A program made the translations under genes and the position numbers. The notes beneath the pieces were generated by a model. That model did no database searches. It had not been told where the DNA came from and saw only the letters and a list, made by a program, of their open reading frames with translations. This document shows positions 1-10,536 of a stretch of 64,000 bases of DNA, piece by piece. Position 1 is the first letter of the stretch; the number at the start of each line of letters is the position of its first letter. This DNA comes from Phascolarctobacterium faecium DSM 14760 (GTDB taxonomy: Bacteria > Bacillota > Negativicutes > Acidaminococcales > Acidaminococcaceae): assembly GCF_003269275.1 (NCBI RefSeq), contig NZ_QLTS01000004.1:1-64000 (forward strand). The letters run 5' to 3'.

Positions 1-93
1 TCCACCTGTTCTCATCCCGAACACAGTAGTTAAGCCCTTAAACGTCGAAAGTACTTGGCTGGAAGCGGCCTGGGAGGATAGAAAGCTGCCGGT
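1..93 (+). rRNA. rrf: 5S ribosomal RNA, 3' part
   Basis: The window opens inside a 5S rRNA. The central segment (cacctgttctcatcccgaac), the loop around agttaagccc and the 3' stretch ggaagcggcctggga followed by agctgccgg match the 5S consensus. The 5' end lies outside the window, so the gene is partial. It presumably closes an rRNA operon located upstream. The exact 3' end (about 92-95) is uncertain. Confidence 0.92.
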
Positions 94-100
94 TAAAAAA

Positions 101-133
101 TAACCATACCATACGGTATGGTTATTTTTTTTT
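101..133 (+). terminator. rRNA operon terminator
   Basis: A 10-bp perfect stem (TAACCATACC / GGTATGGTTA) with a 4-nt loop is followed by nine T. It lies directly behind the 5S rRNA and fits a rho-independent terminator for the rRNA operon. Confidence 0.88.
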
Positions 134-478
134 GTTAGGTAAATACTATCCGGCCAGACCTTGCCCTGGGACACATGGCAGGCAAAACCGGAAGTAGCAT
201 GCCCGTGTGTATTGGAAAACTGTCTGTTAAAAAATAAGCATTATATATGATTCCTGAAATAATATAGTTTGCAAATACTAAAAATCTTATTCAAAGTACC
301 AATATTTTAGATTATTATGAAAAATTACAAAAATGTAAAAATGATACATTAAGTTTACAAAAATAAATATCTTTTACTAAAAATATAAAGTTTTTATTGA
401 CAATCGAAATGCCGGATAGTAAGCTATAAAAGCACTTTGTTCTTTATAAATGAACTTTATTATGTGGGGGAAGATATT
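134..478. other. Gene-free stretch upstream of the MFS gene
   Basis: About 345 bp without a convincing ORF. A TTGACA hexamer at 397-402 is a plausible -35 for the MFS gene; the matching -10 (TAAGCT at 420-425, 17-bp spacer) is poor, so the promoter call is tentative. Around 170-246 the sequence loosely resembles a 5S 3' end, including a second copy of GTTAAAAAATAA. The rest is A/T-rich with nothing I recognise. Confidence 0.3.
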
Positions 479-1729
479 ATGATGAAGATGAGTAATTTTA
501 GATGGAAAGTTGCCTGGTTGATTTTTATCGTCAGTTTTGTTTCATATATGGATAGAGTAAATCTGTCTGTTGCTACTCCTGTTATTATGAAAGAATATGG
601 TTTTGATAAAATAGATATGGGACTTATTCAATCATTTTTCTTTGCCGGTTATGCTTTGATGCAGGTTCCAGGTGGTATGATGGCTGAAAAGTTTGGACAC
701 CGGATTACAGGAAGTCTGGCTGTAATTTGGTGGTCTGTATTTACTGCTTTGACTGCTGTGGCAAAGGGAAAATTTTCTTTTGCTGCAGTAAGATTTTTGT
801 TCGGTATGGGTGAAGGGCCTATTTATCCTGCTTTTGCGATTGCTATTTTCAGATGGTTTAATAAAAAGGAAAAAGGCAACGCCAGCTCATTTTTGTTGAA
901 CGGTTCTTTTTTGGGGCCAGTAATAGGGCCGGCTTTGACTGTTGCATTGATGTCTACAGTTGGTTGGAAAATGGTTTTTTTGATTTTTGGCATTGTGGGG
1001 ATCTTAATGGCTTGGGTATGGCATAAATATGTTCCTGAAAATCCTGCAGAAAGCCCCTATGTTAATGAAGCTGAATTAGCTCATATTAACGAAGGACGTA
1101 CTGATGTTCCAATTGTAAAAAAAGCTGCTCCGTGGGGTAAATTATTTACTTCTGTACAGTTTTGGGCTATTGGTGTGCAGTATTTCATCACCGATTATAT
1201 TATGTTCGTATTTTTGGCATGGCTGCCGCTTTATTTAATGGAGGCACACGGTTTCTCACTTGCAAAAATGGGCATATGGGCAGCAATGCCGTGGCTGACT
1301 TTGATTATCATTACCTTCAGCAGCGGTTATTTCTGTGATAAAGCTATTGCCAAAGGTGCTTCACAATATTGGATACGTACTTTATGTGGTTCTGCTGGAA
1401 TTATAATTTGTTCCCTGGCTTTGTATATTGCTACAAGAACCGCTGATCCTATGCAAAACGTAATGTGGCTATCTTTATCACTGGGGTCGCTGGGATTGAC
1501 TTTCAATGCCTCCTGGGCCTGTGCGATCAATTTAGGGGGAGAGTTTGCCGGTTCTATTTCCGGGTGGATGAACTTCTGGGGAAATATTGGTGGCGTCATA
1601 GCTCCAACTTTAACTGCCTGGATCGCGACCAGCTACGGTTGGGATGCTGCACTGATCGCAACAGCATTATCGGGTGTTGTTGGCGTATTGGCGTGGTTCT
1701 TAGTCCGTCCTGATAAAGCTATTGTATAA
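479..1729 (+). CDS. MFS transporter, anion:cation symporter-like
   Basis: A 12-helix major facilitator of 416 aa. The N-terminal sequence YMDRVNLSVATPVI, the helix 2-3 loop GGMMAEKFGHR and the segment GMGEGPIYPAFAIAI are typical of the ACS branch (hexuronate, glucarate, galactonate and related organic anions), so an organic-acid symporter in the inner membrane is likely. The substrate cannot be read from sequence. The reading frame opens earlier at a TTG (437), but GGGGGAAG at 467-472 sits 7-8 bases before the ATG at 479, which is the better start. It stands alone, with no catabolic gene beside it to hint at a substrate. Confidence 0.85.
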   Translation: MMKMSNFRWKVAWLIFIVSFVSYMDRVNLSVATPVIMKEYGFDKIDMGLIQSFFFAGYALMQVPGGMMAEKFGHRITGSLAVIWWSVFTALTAVAKGKFSFAAVRFLFGMGEGPIYPAFAIAIFRWFNKKEKGNASSFLLNGSFLGPVIGPALTVALMSTVGWKMVFLIFGIVGILMAWVWHKYVPENPAESPYVNEAELAHINEGRTDVPIVKKAAPWGKLFTSVQFWAIGVQYFITDYIMFVFLAWLPLYLMEAHGFSLAKMGIWAAMPWLTLIIITFSSGYFCDKAIAKGASQYWIRTLCGSAGIIICSLALYIATRTADPMQNVMWLSLSLGSLGLTFNASWACAINLGGEFAGSISGWMNFWGNIGGVIAPTLTAWIATSYGWDAALIATALSGVVGVLAWFLVRPDKAIV

Positions 1730-1749
1730 TCAATTCTACTGTAAAGTAC

Positions 1750-1778
1750 TTGCAAAGATGAGTAAACTTTGCTATAAT
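1750..1778 (+). promoter_or_regulatory. Promoter of queT-queF
   Basis: TTGCAA at 1750-1755 and a perfect TATAAT at 1773-1778 are separated by 17 bp. The predicted start lies about 12 bases before the riboswitch stem, so the aptamer would sit at the very 5' end of the transcript. Confidence 0.75.
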
Positions 1779-1797
1779 GCCTAAGTAATCAAATAAC

Positions 1798-1837
1798 AGA
1801 CAGTTCGTGACCATCCTGTCTCAAAATAAAACTACGG
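1798..1837 (+). promoter_or_regulatory. preQ1-I riboswitch aptamer
   Basis: A 6-bp stem AGACAG (1798-1803) / CTGTCT (1816-1821) closes a 12-nt C-containing loop, followed by the A-rich tail CAAAATAAAACTACGGG. This is the compact H-type pseudoknot layout of class I preQ1 riboswitches (stem, loop, A-rich strand, then CTA-like pairing tail). Both downstream genes belong to queuosine precursor acquisition or synthesis, which supports the call. It is expected to repress the operon when preQ1 is abundant. Confidence 0.85.
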
Positions 1838-1874
1838 GTGTTCTGCTTAAAGCAGAACTGTTTTAACATGGATG

Positions 1875-1904
1875 GGACGAAAATTTTGATTTTCGTCCTT
1901 TTTT
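1875..1904 (+). terminator. Riboswitch-controlled terminator
   Basis: GGACGAAAA (1875-1883) pairs with TTTTCGTCC (1890-1898) and six T follow. It lies between the preQ1 aptamer and queT. The bases GGATGG at 1870-1875 could instead pair with CCATCC at 1811-1816 inside the aptamer, giving a possible antiterminator. The weaker hairpin GTTCTGCTT/AAGCAGAAC lies between the two. Confidence 0.82.
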
Positions 1905-1948
1905 ATGTAGTTCCGTTCTTGGTCACAGCAAGAAAGGAGCATAGTAAT

Positions 1949-2446
1949 ATGAAAAATCTCACTAAAACGCAAAAATTGACTATTTCCGCCTTGTGTATGG
2001 CTTTATATCTGGTTGTTATGATGTGTACGCAAAGCTTTGCATTCGGACAGTACCAGGTACGCATTGCGACGGCTTTATATGGTTTGAGCGCTATCTTTCC
2101 TTTCCTGATAATTCCATTTGGTTTGGTAAATGTATTGGCAAATACTCTGATGGGTGGTTTGGGACCTTTGGATATGTTAGGCGGCGGTTTGGTTGGTATT
2201 ATGACAAGTCTGACAATAGTTTATGCTAAACGCCATGATTTAGGTAATTGGGCTGTGATGCTGGCAATTACTTTAGTACCGGGGTTAGGAGTGCCGGTCT
2301 GGCTTTCTGTATTGCTGGATCTGCCTTACTGGCTGTTGGCGTCTACTGTTTTAGTAGGCCAGTTTATCTCCGGTGTCGTGGGTATGGTATTGGTGACAGC
2401 TTTAGAACGCTGTGAAATATTTAATTTTGCTTCAGCAAAAAAATAA
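1949..2446 (+). CDS. queT: QueT family queuosine precursor transporter (ECF S component)
   Basis: A 165-aa polytopic membrane protein of the QueT family, thought to be the substrate-binding S component of an energy-coupling-factor importer for queuosine precursors such as preQ1. Visible hallmarks are the N-terminal helix after KLTISALCMALY, the GLSAIFPFLIIPFGLVNVLAN segment and the GGLGPLDMLGGG loop. The start at 1949 is fixed by AAAGGAG at 1933-1939; an earlier in-frame ATG at 1838 falls inside the riboswitch leader. It is the first gene behind the preQ1 switch and is followed after 9 bp by queF. Confidence 0.9.
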   Translation: MKNLTKTQKLTISALCMALYLVVMMCTQSFAFGQYQVRIATALYGLSAIFPFLIIPFGLVNVLANTLMGGLGPLDMLGGGLVGIMTSLTIVYAKRHDLGNWAVMLAITLVPGLGVPVWLSVLLDLPYWLLASTVLVGQFISGVVGMVLVTALERCEIFNFASAKK

Positions 2447-2455
2447 GGAGGATTT

Positions 2456-2953
2456 ATGACTTCTGGAAGAGACCAAAAAGAATTGACAGGCGTGAGCCTT
2501 TTAGGCAATAAAACTAAGTATCCTACGGACTATGCTCCTGAAGTACTGGAAGCTTTTATTAATAAACATCCCGGCAATGATTATTTTGTAAAATTTAACT
2601 GCCCGGAATTTACAAGCCTGTGCCCGATGACAGGACAGCCGGATTTTGCTGCGATCTATATTTCCTATGTGCCTGATCAGAAACTTGTAGAAAGTAAATC
2701 GTTAAAGCTGTATTTATTCAGCTTTCGCAATCATGGCGATTTTCACGAAGATTGCGTAAATATTATTATGAAAGACCTGATCAAGCTGATGGAACCGAAA
2801 TATATAGAAGTTTGGGGTAAATTTACTCCGCGCGGAGGTTTGGCGATCGACCCATATGCCAACTATGGCAAACCGGGCACAGAGTGGGAAGCAGCTGCTA
2901 AAAAACGTTTGATGATGCATGATATGTATCCTGAAAATGTAAGTTATCGTTAG
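2456..2953 (+). CDS. queF: preQ0 reductase (NADPH-dependent 7-cyano-7-deazaguanine reductase)
   Basis: Reduces the nitrile of preQ0 to the aminomethyl group of preQ1 in the cytoplasm, using NADPH. The 165-aa length matches the short (YkvM-type) QueF class. The nucleophilic cysteine lies in [14 protein letters not shown], and the QueF motif [20 protein letters not shown] is complete, including Glu and His used in substrate binding. AGGAGG precedes the ATG by 5 bases. It is cotranscribed with queT, so import and synthesis of preQ1 share one riboswitch. queC, queD and queE are not in the window. Confidence 0.95.
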   Translation: MTSGRDQKELTGVSLLGNKTKYPTDYAPEVLEAFINKHPGNDYFVKFNCPEFTSLCPMTGQPDFAAIYISYVPDQKLVESKSLKLYLFSFRNHGDFHEDCVNIIMKDLIKLMEPKYIEVWGKFTPRGGLAIDPYANYGKPGTEWEAAAKKRLMMHDMYPENVSYR

Positions 2954-2967
2954 TAAGATTTTACTTT

Positions 2968-2996
2968 AAAGCCGAGGACTGTTCTTCGGCTTTTTA
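2968..2996 (+). terminator. Terminator of queT-queF
   Basis: AAAGCCGA and TCGGCTTT form a stem around GGACTGTTCT, followed by a T-rich tail. It lies 15 bases after the queF stop. Confidence 0.75.
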
Positions 2997-3128
2997 TTTT
3001 TTGTTTGAAATTTAATAAATAAATTATGATTTGTTGCTGTTTTTAACACAACACCACTTTTTTTCTTTTATACCTTGTGCTACAATAGACTAAATGAAGA
3101 TTTCTGAAAATTTATTTTTAGAGCTAGT

Positions 3129-3154
3129 GGGACTAAAAATGGACCACGAGGGAC
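3129..3154 (+). promoter_or_regulatory. Putative CggR operator (GGGAC direct repeats)
   Basis: GGGAC occurs at 3129-3133 and again at 3150-3154, a 21-bp period, just upstream of cggR. The B. subtilis CggR operator is two direct repeats containing CGGGAC about two helical turns apart, so autoregulation by CggR is a reasonable inference. A TACAAT (3081-3086) upstream could be the -10; no good -35 is seen. Confidence 0.5.
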
Positions 3155-3175
3155 AAAATACGCTGGGAGATCACT

Positions 3176-4210
3176 ATGGACAGTATTATTAATTTACAGA
3201 AAAAAATCGTTCCCGAGCTTACAAATCTTTTAGTTCAGAGATACCAGATATTAAGGCAGGTGAGCCATGAGTATCCTATCGGACGCAGGGCTTTGGCTGC
3301 CAGGCTGGGGTTGAGTGAAAGAGTATTGCGGGCACAGGTCGATTTTTTGAAAAACGGTGGTTTACTGGCATTTTCTTCTGCCGGAATGTCGGTGACTGAA
3401 GAGGGCGCGGATATTCTGAAAGAGCTTGCTGATTATGTCCGTAAATTGCAGGATCTGAACTCTTTGGAACAGTTTTTATGTGAACGCCTGGATATTGGGC
3501 GTGTAGTCATCATTCCAGGAGACTCTGACCAGGAAGAGGTGGTCAAACGTGAAATCGGCCGTGCTGCGGCGAGGATTCTTGGAAATCTGCTGAATGACGG
3601 CAAAGAACATATCGTTGCCGTAAGCGGTGGTACAACTATGGCTGCCCTGGCTGCTAATGTAAGCGGCAATGAGCCTAAAACAGTTGTAGTACCAGCCCGC
3701 GGCGGTTTGGGTGATAATGTTGAATTACAGGCTAATACTATAGCCACAGTCCTGGCTCAGCGGCTGGGAGCATCTTACAGGCAGCTGTATGTCCCGGACA
3801 GCGTCAGTGAAGAGATACTGAATAGTATTTTAGCAGAGGATATTGGGGTCAAATCTGTGGTTGATATTATCAAACAGGCCGATATCCTGGTGCATGGTGT
3901 AGGACAGGCTTCAGTAATGGCACGGCACCGCAGGCTGCCGCCGGAATTCATAAAAAAACTGCTGGATGACGGCGCCGTAGGCGAAGCGTTCGGGCAGTAC
4001 TGCGCTTTAGATGGCAGACAGATCTATATGACAAACAACGCCGGACTGATGCTGCAGGATCTGCCAAAGATCGGAACTGTTATCGGCGTAGCCGGAGGAC
4101 GGTCTAAAGCAGCAGCTATCTTGTCAGTAATCAGGGCGTCGCGTCAGGATATACTGATAACTGATGAAGCAGCAGCTCACGACATAGTGAGAATGTTGGA
4201 AAATGATTAA
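3176..4210 (+). CDS. cggR: Central glycolytic genes regulator, SorC/DeoR type
   Basis: A 344-aa repressor of glycolytic operons. Residues about 25-75 form a winged helix-turn-helix (PIGRRALAARLGLSERVLRAQ), and the rest is the SorC-type sugar-phosphate-binding domain, with AVSGGTTMAALA and the GVAGGRSKAAAI segment near the end lining the phosphate site. In relatives fructose-1,6-bisphosphate releases the protein from DNA. Its position directly before gapA and the other triose-phase genes is the classical arrangement. The ATG at 3176 follows TGGGAGA by about 7 bases. Confidence 0.93.
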   Translation: MDSIINLQKKIVPELTNLLVQRYQILRQVSHEYPIGRRALAARLGLSERVLRAQVDFLKNGGLLAFSSAGMSVTEEGADILKELADYVRKLQDLNSLEQFLCERLDIGRVVIIPGDSDQEEVVKREIGRAAARILGNLLNDGKEHIVAVSGGTTMAALAANVSGNEPKTVVVPARGGLGDNVELQANTIATVLAQRLGASYRQLYVPDSVSEEILNSILAEDIGVKSVVDIIKQADILVHGVGQASVMARHRRLPPEFIKKLLDDGAVGEAFGQYCALDGRQIYMTNNAGLMLQDLPKIGTVIGVAGGRSKAAAILSVIRASRQDILITDEAAAHDIVRMLEND

Positions 4211-4228
4211 GGTTACAAGGCACATTAG

Positions 4229-5278
<1,050 letters not shown>

Positions 5279-5299
5279 TTAAAGGAGTATATCATTCTA

Positions 5300-7225
5300 A
5301 TGGATAAAAAAAACCTGTGTGATTTAGACGTTGCCGGTCAAAAAGTTCTGGTACGTGTCGACTATAATGTGCCGATGGACGAAACCGGTAAGATTACCGA
5401 TGATACCAGAATTTGTGCTTCGTTAGAAACTATCAAATATTTACTGGAGCATAAAGCTGCGGTCATTTTGATGGCGCATTTAGGCCGTCCTAAAGGACAA
5501 GTTAATATCAAATACAGTCTGGCGCATGTTGCCAAGCATTTGGCAAAGCTGCTGAATATGCCTGTTGCTTTTGCAGGTGACTGCATCGGTGAAGAAGCTG
5601 AAAAAGCAGTACAGAAGCTTAAACCCGGTAAGATTTTGATGCTGGAAAACCTGCGCTTCCATAAAGAAGAAGAAAAAAATGATATGGATTTTGCCGAAAA
5701 ACTGGCATCTTTAGCAGATCTGTATGTTAATGACGGCTTTGGCGTTTCTCATAGAGCCCATGCTTCGGTGGAAGGGGTTACGCATTTTCTGCCTTCGGCA
5801 GCAGGCTTTTTACTGGAAAAAGAAATTCGCTTTGTCGGACAGGCTGTGGAAAATCCACTGCATCCCTTTGTTGCTATCATTGGCGGTGCCAAGGTTTCCG
5901 ACAAGATCGGCGTGATCGAAAATCTTTTGGAAAAAGTCGATACCCTGCTGATCGGCGGCGGTATGGCCAATACTTTTTTAGCTGCTCAAGGGCATAAAAT
6001 GGGCAAATCTTTAGTTGAAGATGATAAGATCGCTTTAGCAAAAGAACTGCTGGCTAAGGCCAAAGCACGTAAAGTAAAATTGCTGCTGCCGGTAGATCTG
6101 GTAATGGCAGAGACGTTTGCTGCCGATGCCAGCCATAAAGTTGAAAAAGTAGCTAAGCTGGATCAAAAATATATGGCTTTGGATATTGGCCCTGCGACCA
6201 GCACTTTGTATCAGGATGCGTTGCAGGATGCTAAAATGATCGTGTGGAACGGGCCCATGGGTGTTTTTGAAATGGATGCCTTCTGCAAAGGGACTGAAGC
6301 TGTCGCTCAGGCTGTTGCTAAAAGTAGAGCTATGAGCATTGTCGGCGGCGGTGATTCTGTGGCTGCCATTGAAAAGCTGGGGCTGGCTAAAAAAATTACG
6401 CATATCTCCACTGGCGGAGGCGCTTCGCTGGAATATCTGGAAGGCAAGGTCCTGCCAGGTGTTGCGGCTTTAGATGATGTACGCCGTAAAATTGTGGCCG
6501 GCAACTGGAAAATGCATAAAAATGTGGATGAAGCAGTTGAACTGGCTGAAGATATCGTCAGTGATACTAATGGGACACTGAACGAAGTAGTTGTTTTTCC
6601 GCCGTTTACAGCACTGGAAAGCGTTGCTGAAGCCATTGACGGTAAACATGTAGGCTACGGAGCTCAGGACCTGCATTGGGAAGATGAAGGCGCTTATACA
6701 GGTGCTGTTTCCGGTAAAATGATTGCTGATATCTGCGCTGAATATGTTTTGATCGGTCATTCTGAACGCCGCACCATGTTCGGTGATAATGAAGTGGCTG
6801 TTGCTAAAAAGATGCGAGCTGCATACAGAAATGGTTTGAAACCGATGTTATGCGTAGGTGAAAATGCCCAGGAGCGCGCAGAAGGAAAGACTTCACGTAA
6901 AATCAGCATGCAGCTGAAAAGTGCCTTAAAGGGCATTACTCCTGATGAAGCGGAAGTTTTGGTTGTTGCCTATGAACCATTGTGGGCTATTGGCAGCGGT
7001 CAGGCTGCAACTGCTAAAGATGCTCAGGAAGTATGCCTGCTGATCAGAAATAAGCTGGAAAAACTATTTTCTGCAGATATCGCGCGTAAGGTTCGTGTTT
7101 TATATGGCGGCAGCGTTAATGCTAAAAATGCCGCAGATTTTGCAATCAGCGGTATCGACGGAGTTCTTGTAGGTGGGGCGAGCCTGGATGCGCAAGCGTT
7201 TTCTGCTATCGCACGCAGTATATAA
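5300..7225 (+). CDS. pgk-tpiA: Fused phosphoglycerate kinase - triosephosphate isomerase
   Basis: A single 641-codon frame encodes two glycolytic enzymes. Residues 1 to about 395 are phosphoglycerate kinase ([48 protein letters not shown]). Residues about 398 to 641 are triosephosphate isomerase ([12 protein letters not shown] with the catalytic Lys, IGHSERR with the catalytic His, [11 protein letters not shown] with the catalytic Glu, GGSVNAKNA phosphate loop). The junction is only about four residues after the PGK end (LPGVAALDD). A PGK-TIM fusion is known in Thermotoga maritima. All visible catalytic residues are present in both halves, so both activities are expected. Confidence 0.95.
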   Translation: MDKKNLCDLDVAGQKVLVRVDYNVPMDETGKITDDTRICASLETIKYLLEHKAAVILMAHLGRPKGQVNIKYSLAHVAKHLAKLLNMPVAFAGDCIGEEAEKAVQKLKPGKILMLENLRFHKEEEKNDMDFAEKLASLADLYVNDGFGVSHRAHASVEGVTHFLPSAAGFLLEKEIRFVGQAVENPLHPFVAIIGGAKVSDKIGVIENLLEKVDTLLIGGGMANTFLAAQGHKMGKSLVEDDKIALAKELLAKAKARKVKLLLPVDLVMAETFAADASHKVEKVAKLDQKYMALDIGPATSTLYQDALQDAKMIVWNGPMGVFEMDAFCKGTEAVAQAVAKSRAMSIVGGGDSVAAIEKLGLAKKITHISTGGGASLEYLEGKVLPGVAALDDVRRKIVAGNWKMHKNVDEAVELAEDIVSDTNGTLNEVVVFPPFTALESVAEAIDGKHVGYGAQDLHWEDEGAYTGAVSGKMIADICAEYVLIGHSERRTMFGDNEVAVAKKMRAAYRNGLKPMLCVGENAQERAEGKTSRKISMQLKSALKGITPDEAEVLVVAYEPLWAIGSGQAATAKDAQEVCLLIRNKLEKLFSADIARKVRVLYGGSVNAKNAADFAISGIDGVLVGGASLDAQAFSAIARSI

Positions 7226-7237
7226 GGGGTGACGAAA

Positions 7238-8773
7238 ATGGCAAAACAGCCGCTATTGCTGATGATTTTAGATGGCTGGGGTATTGCTCCGGCAGGGCAG
7301 TATAATGCAGCTGCTTTGGCAAAGACACCTAATTTGGATGCTTTGTTCGACAAATATCCGCATACGCGCTTATCCTGTTCTGGTGCAGCCGTAGGCCTGC
7401 CAGACGGGCAGATGGGTAATTCCGAAGTCGGTCACTTGAATATCGGGGCAGGGCGTATTGTCTATCAGGAGCTGACAAGGATCACTAAAGCAATAAAAGA
7501 CGGTGACTTTTTTGAAAACACTATTTTGAGTAAAGCTATGCAGACCGTAAAAGCCAACGGCAGTGCGCTGCACCTGCTGGGTCTTGTTTCTGACGGTGGA
7601 GTGCACAGTCATATCAGTCATTTGTTTGCTCTATTAGAAATGGCTAAATTGCAGGGACTGAACAAGGTTTATGTACATGCTTTTTTAGACGGACGAGATG
7701 TTGGACCGCAGACTGCCGATGTTTATCTGGCAGAACTTGACGCGGAGATGAAGCGTATCGGCGTGGGTAAAATCGCTACAGTAGCAGGGCGTTATTACGC
7801 TATGGACCGCGATAAACGCTGGGAACGTGTGCAGAAAGCTTATGACGCTATGGTTTTGCATGACGGCACTGTTTGTACTGATGCGGTCAGCGGTGTGCGT
7901 GCTTCTTATGCGGGCGGGGTCACTGATGAATTTGTAGTTCCGTTCATAGCTGCACCTGAAGCAGATTCCTGCGTCAAAGCCGGTGACGGCATGATTTTTT
8001 TCAATTTCCGTCCCGACAGGGCAAGGCAGCTGACCAGAGCCTTTGTAGATGAAGAATTTCCTTATTTTGCGCGTCCTCAGACAGCCCGTCCGGTAAATTT
8101 TGTTTGTATGACGCAGTATGACGAAACTATAAAAGCTCCCGTTGCCTTTGCTCCGGAAACGCTGGAAGATACGCTGGGCAAAGTACTGGCTGACCACAAG
8201 CTTCAGCAGCTGCGGATCGCCGAAACGGAAAAATATGCTCATGTGACCTTTTTCTTTAATGGCGGCGAGGAAGAACCGAATGTTGGTGAAGACAGAGTTC
8301 TGATTCCGTCACCGAAAGTGGCTACCTATGATCTGCAGCCGGAAATGAGCGCCGAGCTTGTGACAGATAAGCTGGCAGAGCTTCTGGATACAGATAAGTA
8401 CGACATGATAATATTGAATTTTGCCAATCCCGATATGGTAGGGCATACAGGCGTGCTGAATGCTGCTGTCAAGGCAATGGAAACTGTCGATGCCTGTGTG
8501 GGGCGTATTGTTGAAAAGGTATTGTCACTGCATGGAACAGCCTGTATTACGGCTGATCATGGCAATCTGGAAAAGATGCTTGACGAAACGACAGGGCAGC
8601 CTTATACGGCTCACACAACGAATCAGGTTCCTTTTTTGGTAGTCAGTGATGAAAAACATACTTTGCACGAAGGCATTTTGGCTGATATTGCGCCGACGCT
8701 GCTGGAACTGCTGAAAATCAAGCAGCCTGCTGCGATGACAGGGAAAAGTCTGTTAACAGATAAAAATAAATGA
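7238..8773 (+). CDS. gpmI: 2,3-bisphosphoglycerate-independent phosphoglycerate mutase
   Basis: Interconverts 3- and 2-phosphoglycerate by a Mn-dependent phosphoserine mechanism. The 511-aa length is normal. Metal and catalytic motifs are LDGWGIAP at the N terminus, the nucleophile Ser in MGNSEVGHLNIGAGR, DGRDVGP, the GRYYAMDRDKRWER block and ADHGNLEKM near the end. The frame opens at a GTG (7229), but AAGGGG at 7224-7229 overlaps it and is spaced 8 bases before the ATG at 7238, chosen here. The gap to pgk-tpi is 12 bp, so the operon continues. Confidence 0.96.
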   Translation: MAKQPLLLMILDGWGIAPAGQYNAAALAKTPNLDALFDKYPHTRLSCSGAAVGLPDGQMGNSEVGHLNIGAGRIVYQELTRITKAIKDGDFFENTILSKAMQTVKANGSALHLLGLVSDGGVHSHISHLFALLEMAKLQGLNKVYVHAFLDGRDVGPQTADVYLAELDAEMKRIGVGKIATVAGRYYAMDRDKRWERVQKAYDAMVLHDGTVCTDAVSGVRASYAGGVTDEFVVPFIAAPEADSCVKAGDGMIFFNFRPDRARQLTRAFVDEEFPYFARPQTARPVNFVCMTQYDETIKAPVAFAPETLEDTLGKVLADHKLQQLRIAETEKYAHVTFFFNGGEEEPNVGEDRVLIPSPKVATYDLQPEMSAELVTDKLAELLDTDKYDMIILNFANPDMVGHTGVLNAAVKAMETVDACVGRIVEKVLSLHGTACITADHGNLEKMLDETTGQPYTAHTTNQVPFLVVSDEKHTLHEGILADIAPTLLELLKIKQPAAMTGKSLLTDKNK

Positions 8774-8776
8774 TGA

Positions 8777-10075
<1,299 letters not shown>

Positions 10076-10097
10076 TCGGAGTAACGGTTATTTTGAA

Positions 10098-10135
10098 GCA
10101 GGGCAGATACCGGACGCGTATTTGCCCTGCTTTTT
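10098..10135 (+). terminator. Terminator of the glycolytic operon
   Basis: GCAGGGCA (10098-10105) pairs with TGCCCTGC (10123-10130) and five T follow. It lies 22 bases after eno. Confidence 0.85.
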
Positions 10136-10231
10136 ACTAAATTTTGTACAATTTTTTATATTTTACCGTTGTAAGCTGTATAACATTATGATAGAATAGT
10201 TAGGTACTAAGTAAAAGAGGAGGTAAGCTTT

Positions 10232-10465
10232 GTGATTGCAACTGTCTTAATGGTATTAGACGTAATCGTCTGTATCGCCTTGATAGCGTCTGTGTTAATG
10301 CAGTCCGGGAAGGGCTCAGGCTTGTCAGATGCGTTCGGCGGAGGCGGTGGTGGTGCCTTCTTCGGCAAGGGTAATGATGTTGATACTTTAATGGCTAAAG
10401 TTACGATTGGTTTGGGTACTGCTTTTGGTATCATCACGCTTGCTCTGGCAAAAATCAACGGTTAA
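10232..10465 (+). CDS. secG: Preprotein translocase subunit SecG
   Basis: A 77-aa inner-membrane protein with two helices (residues about 3-20 and 54-74) joined by the glycine-rich loop DAFGGGGGGAFFGKG, which is the SecG signature. It supports SecYE/SecA-driven export. The GTG start is preceded by GAGGAGGT at 8 bases. It heads the conserved Firmicutes cluster secG-est-rnr-smpB-ssrA, here interrupted by hppA. Confidence 0.93.
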   Translation: MIATVLMVLDVIVCIALIASVLMQSGKGSGLSDAFGGGGGGAFFGKGNDVDTLMAKVTIGLGTAFGIITLALAKING

Positions 10466-10536
10466 TTTGGTTAAAAAGAACGCTCTGCGTTCTTAATTTT
10501 TAAAAACTCAAAAGAAACAGAAAGGGGATCAATGTT

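Noticed and set aside
1838-1948. N-terminal extension of QueT
   Set aside because: It would translate the riboswitch terminator, and no Shine-Dalgarno precedes it. The ATG at 1949 has AAAGGAG at proper spacing.
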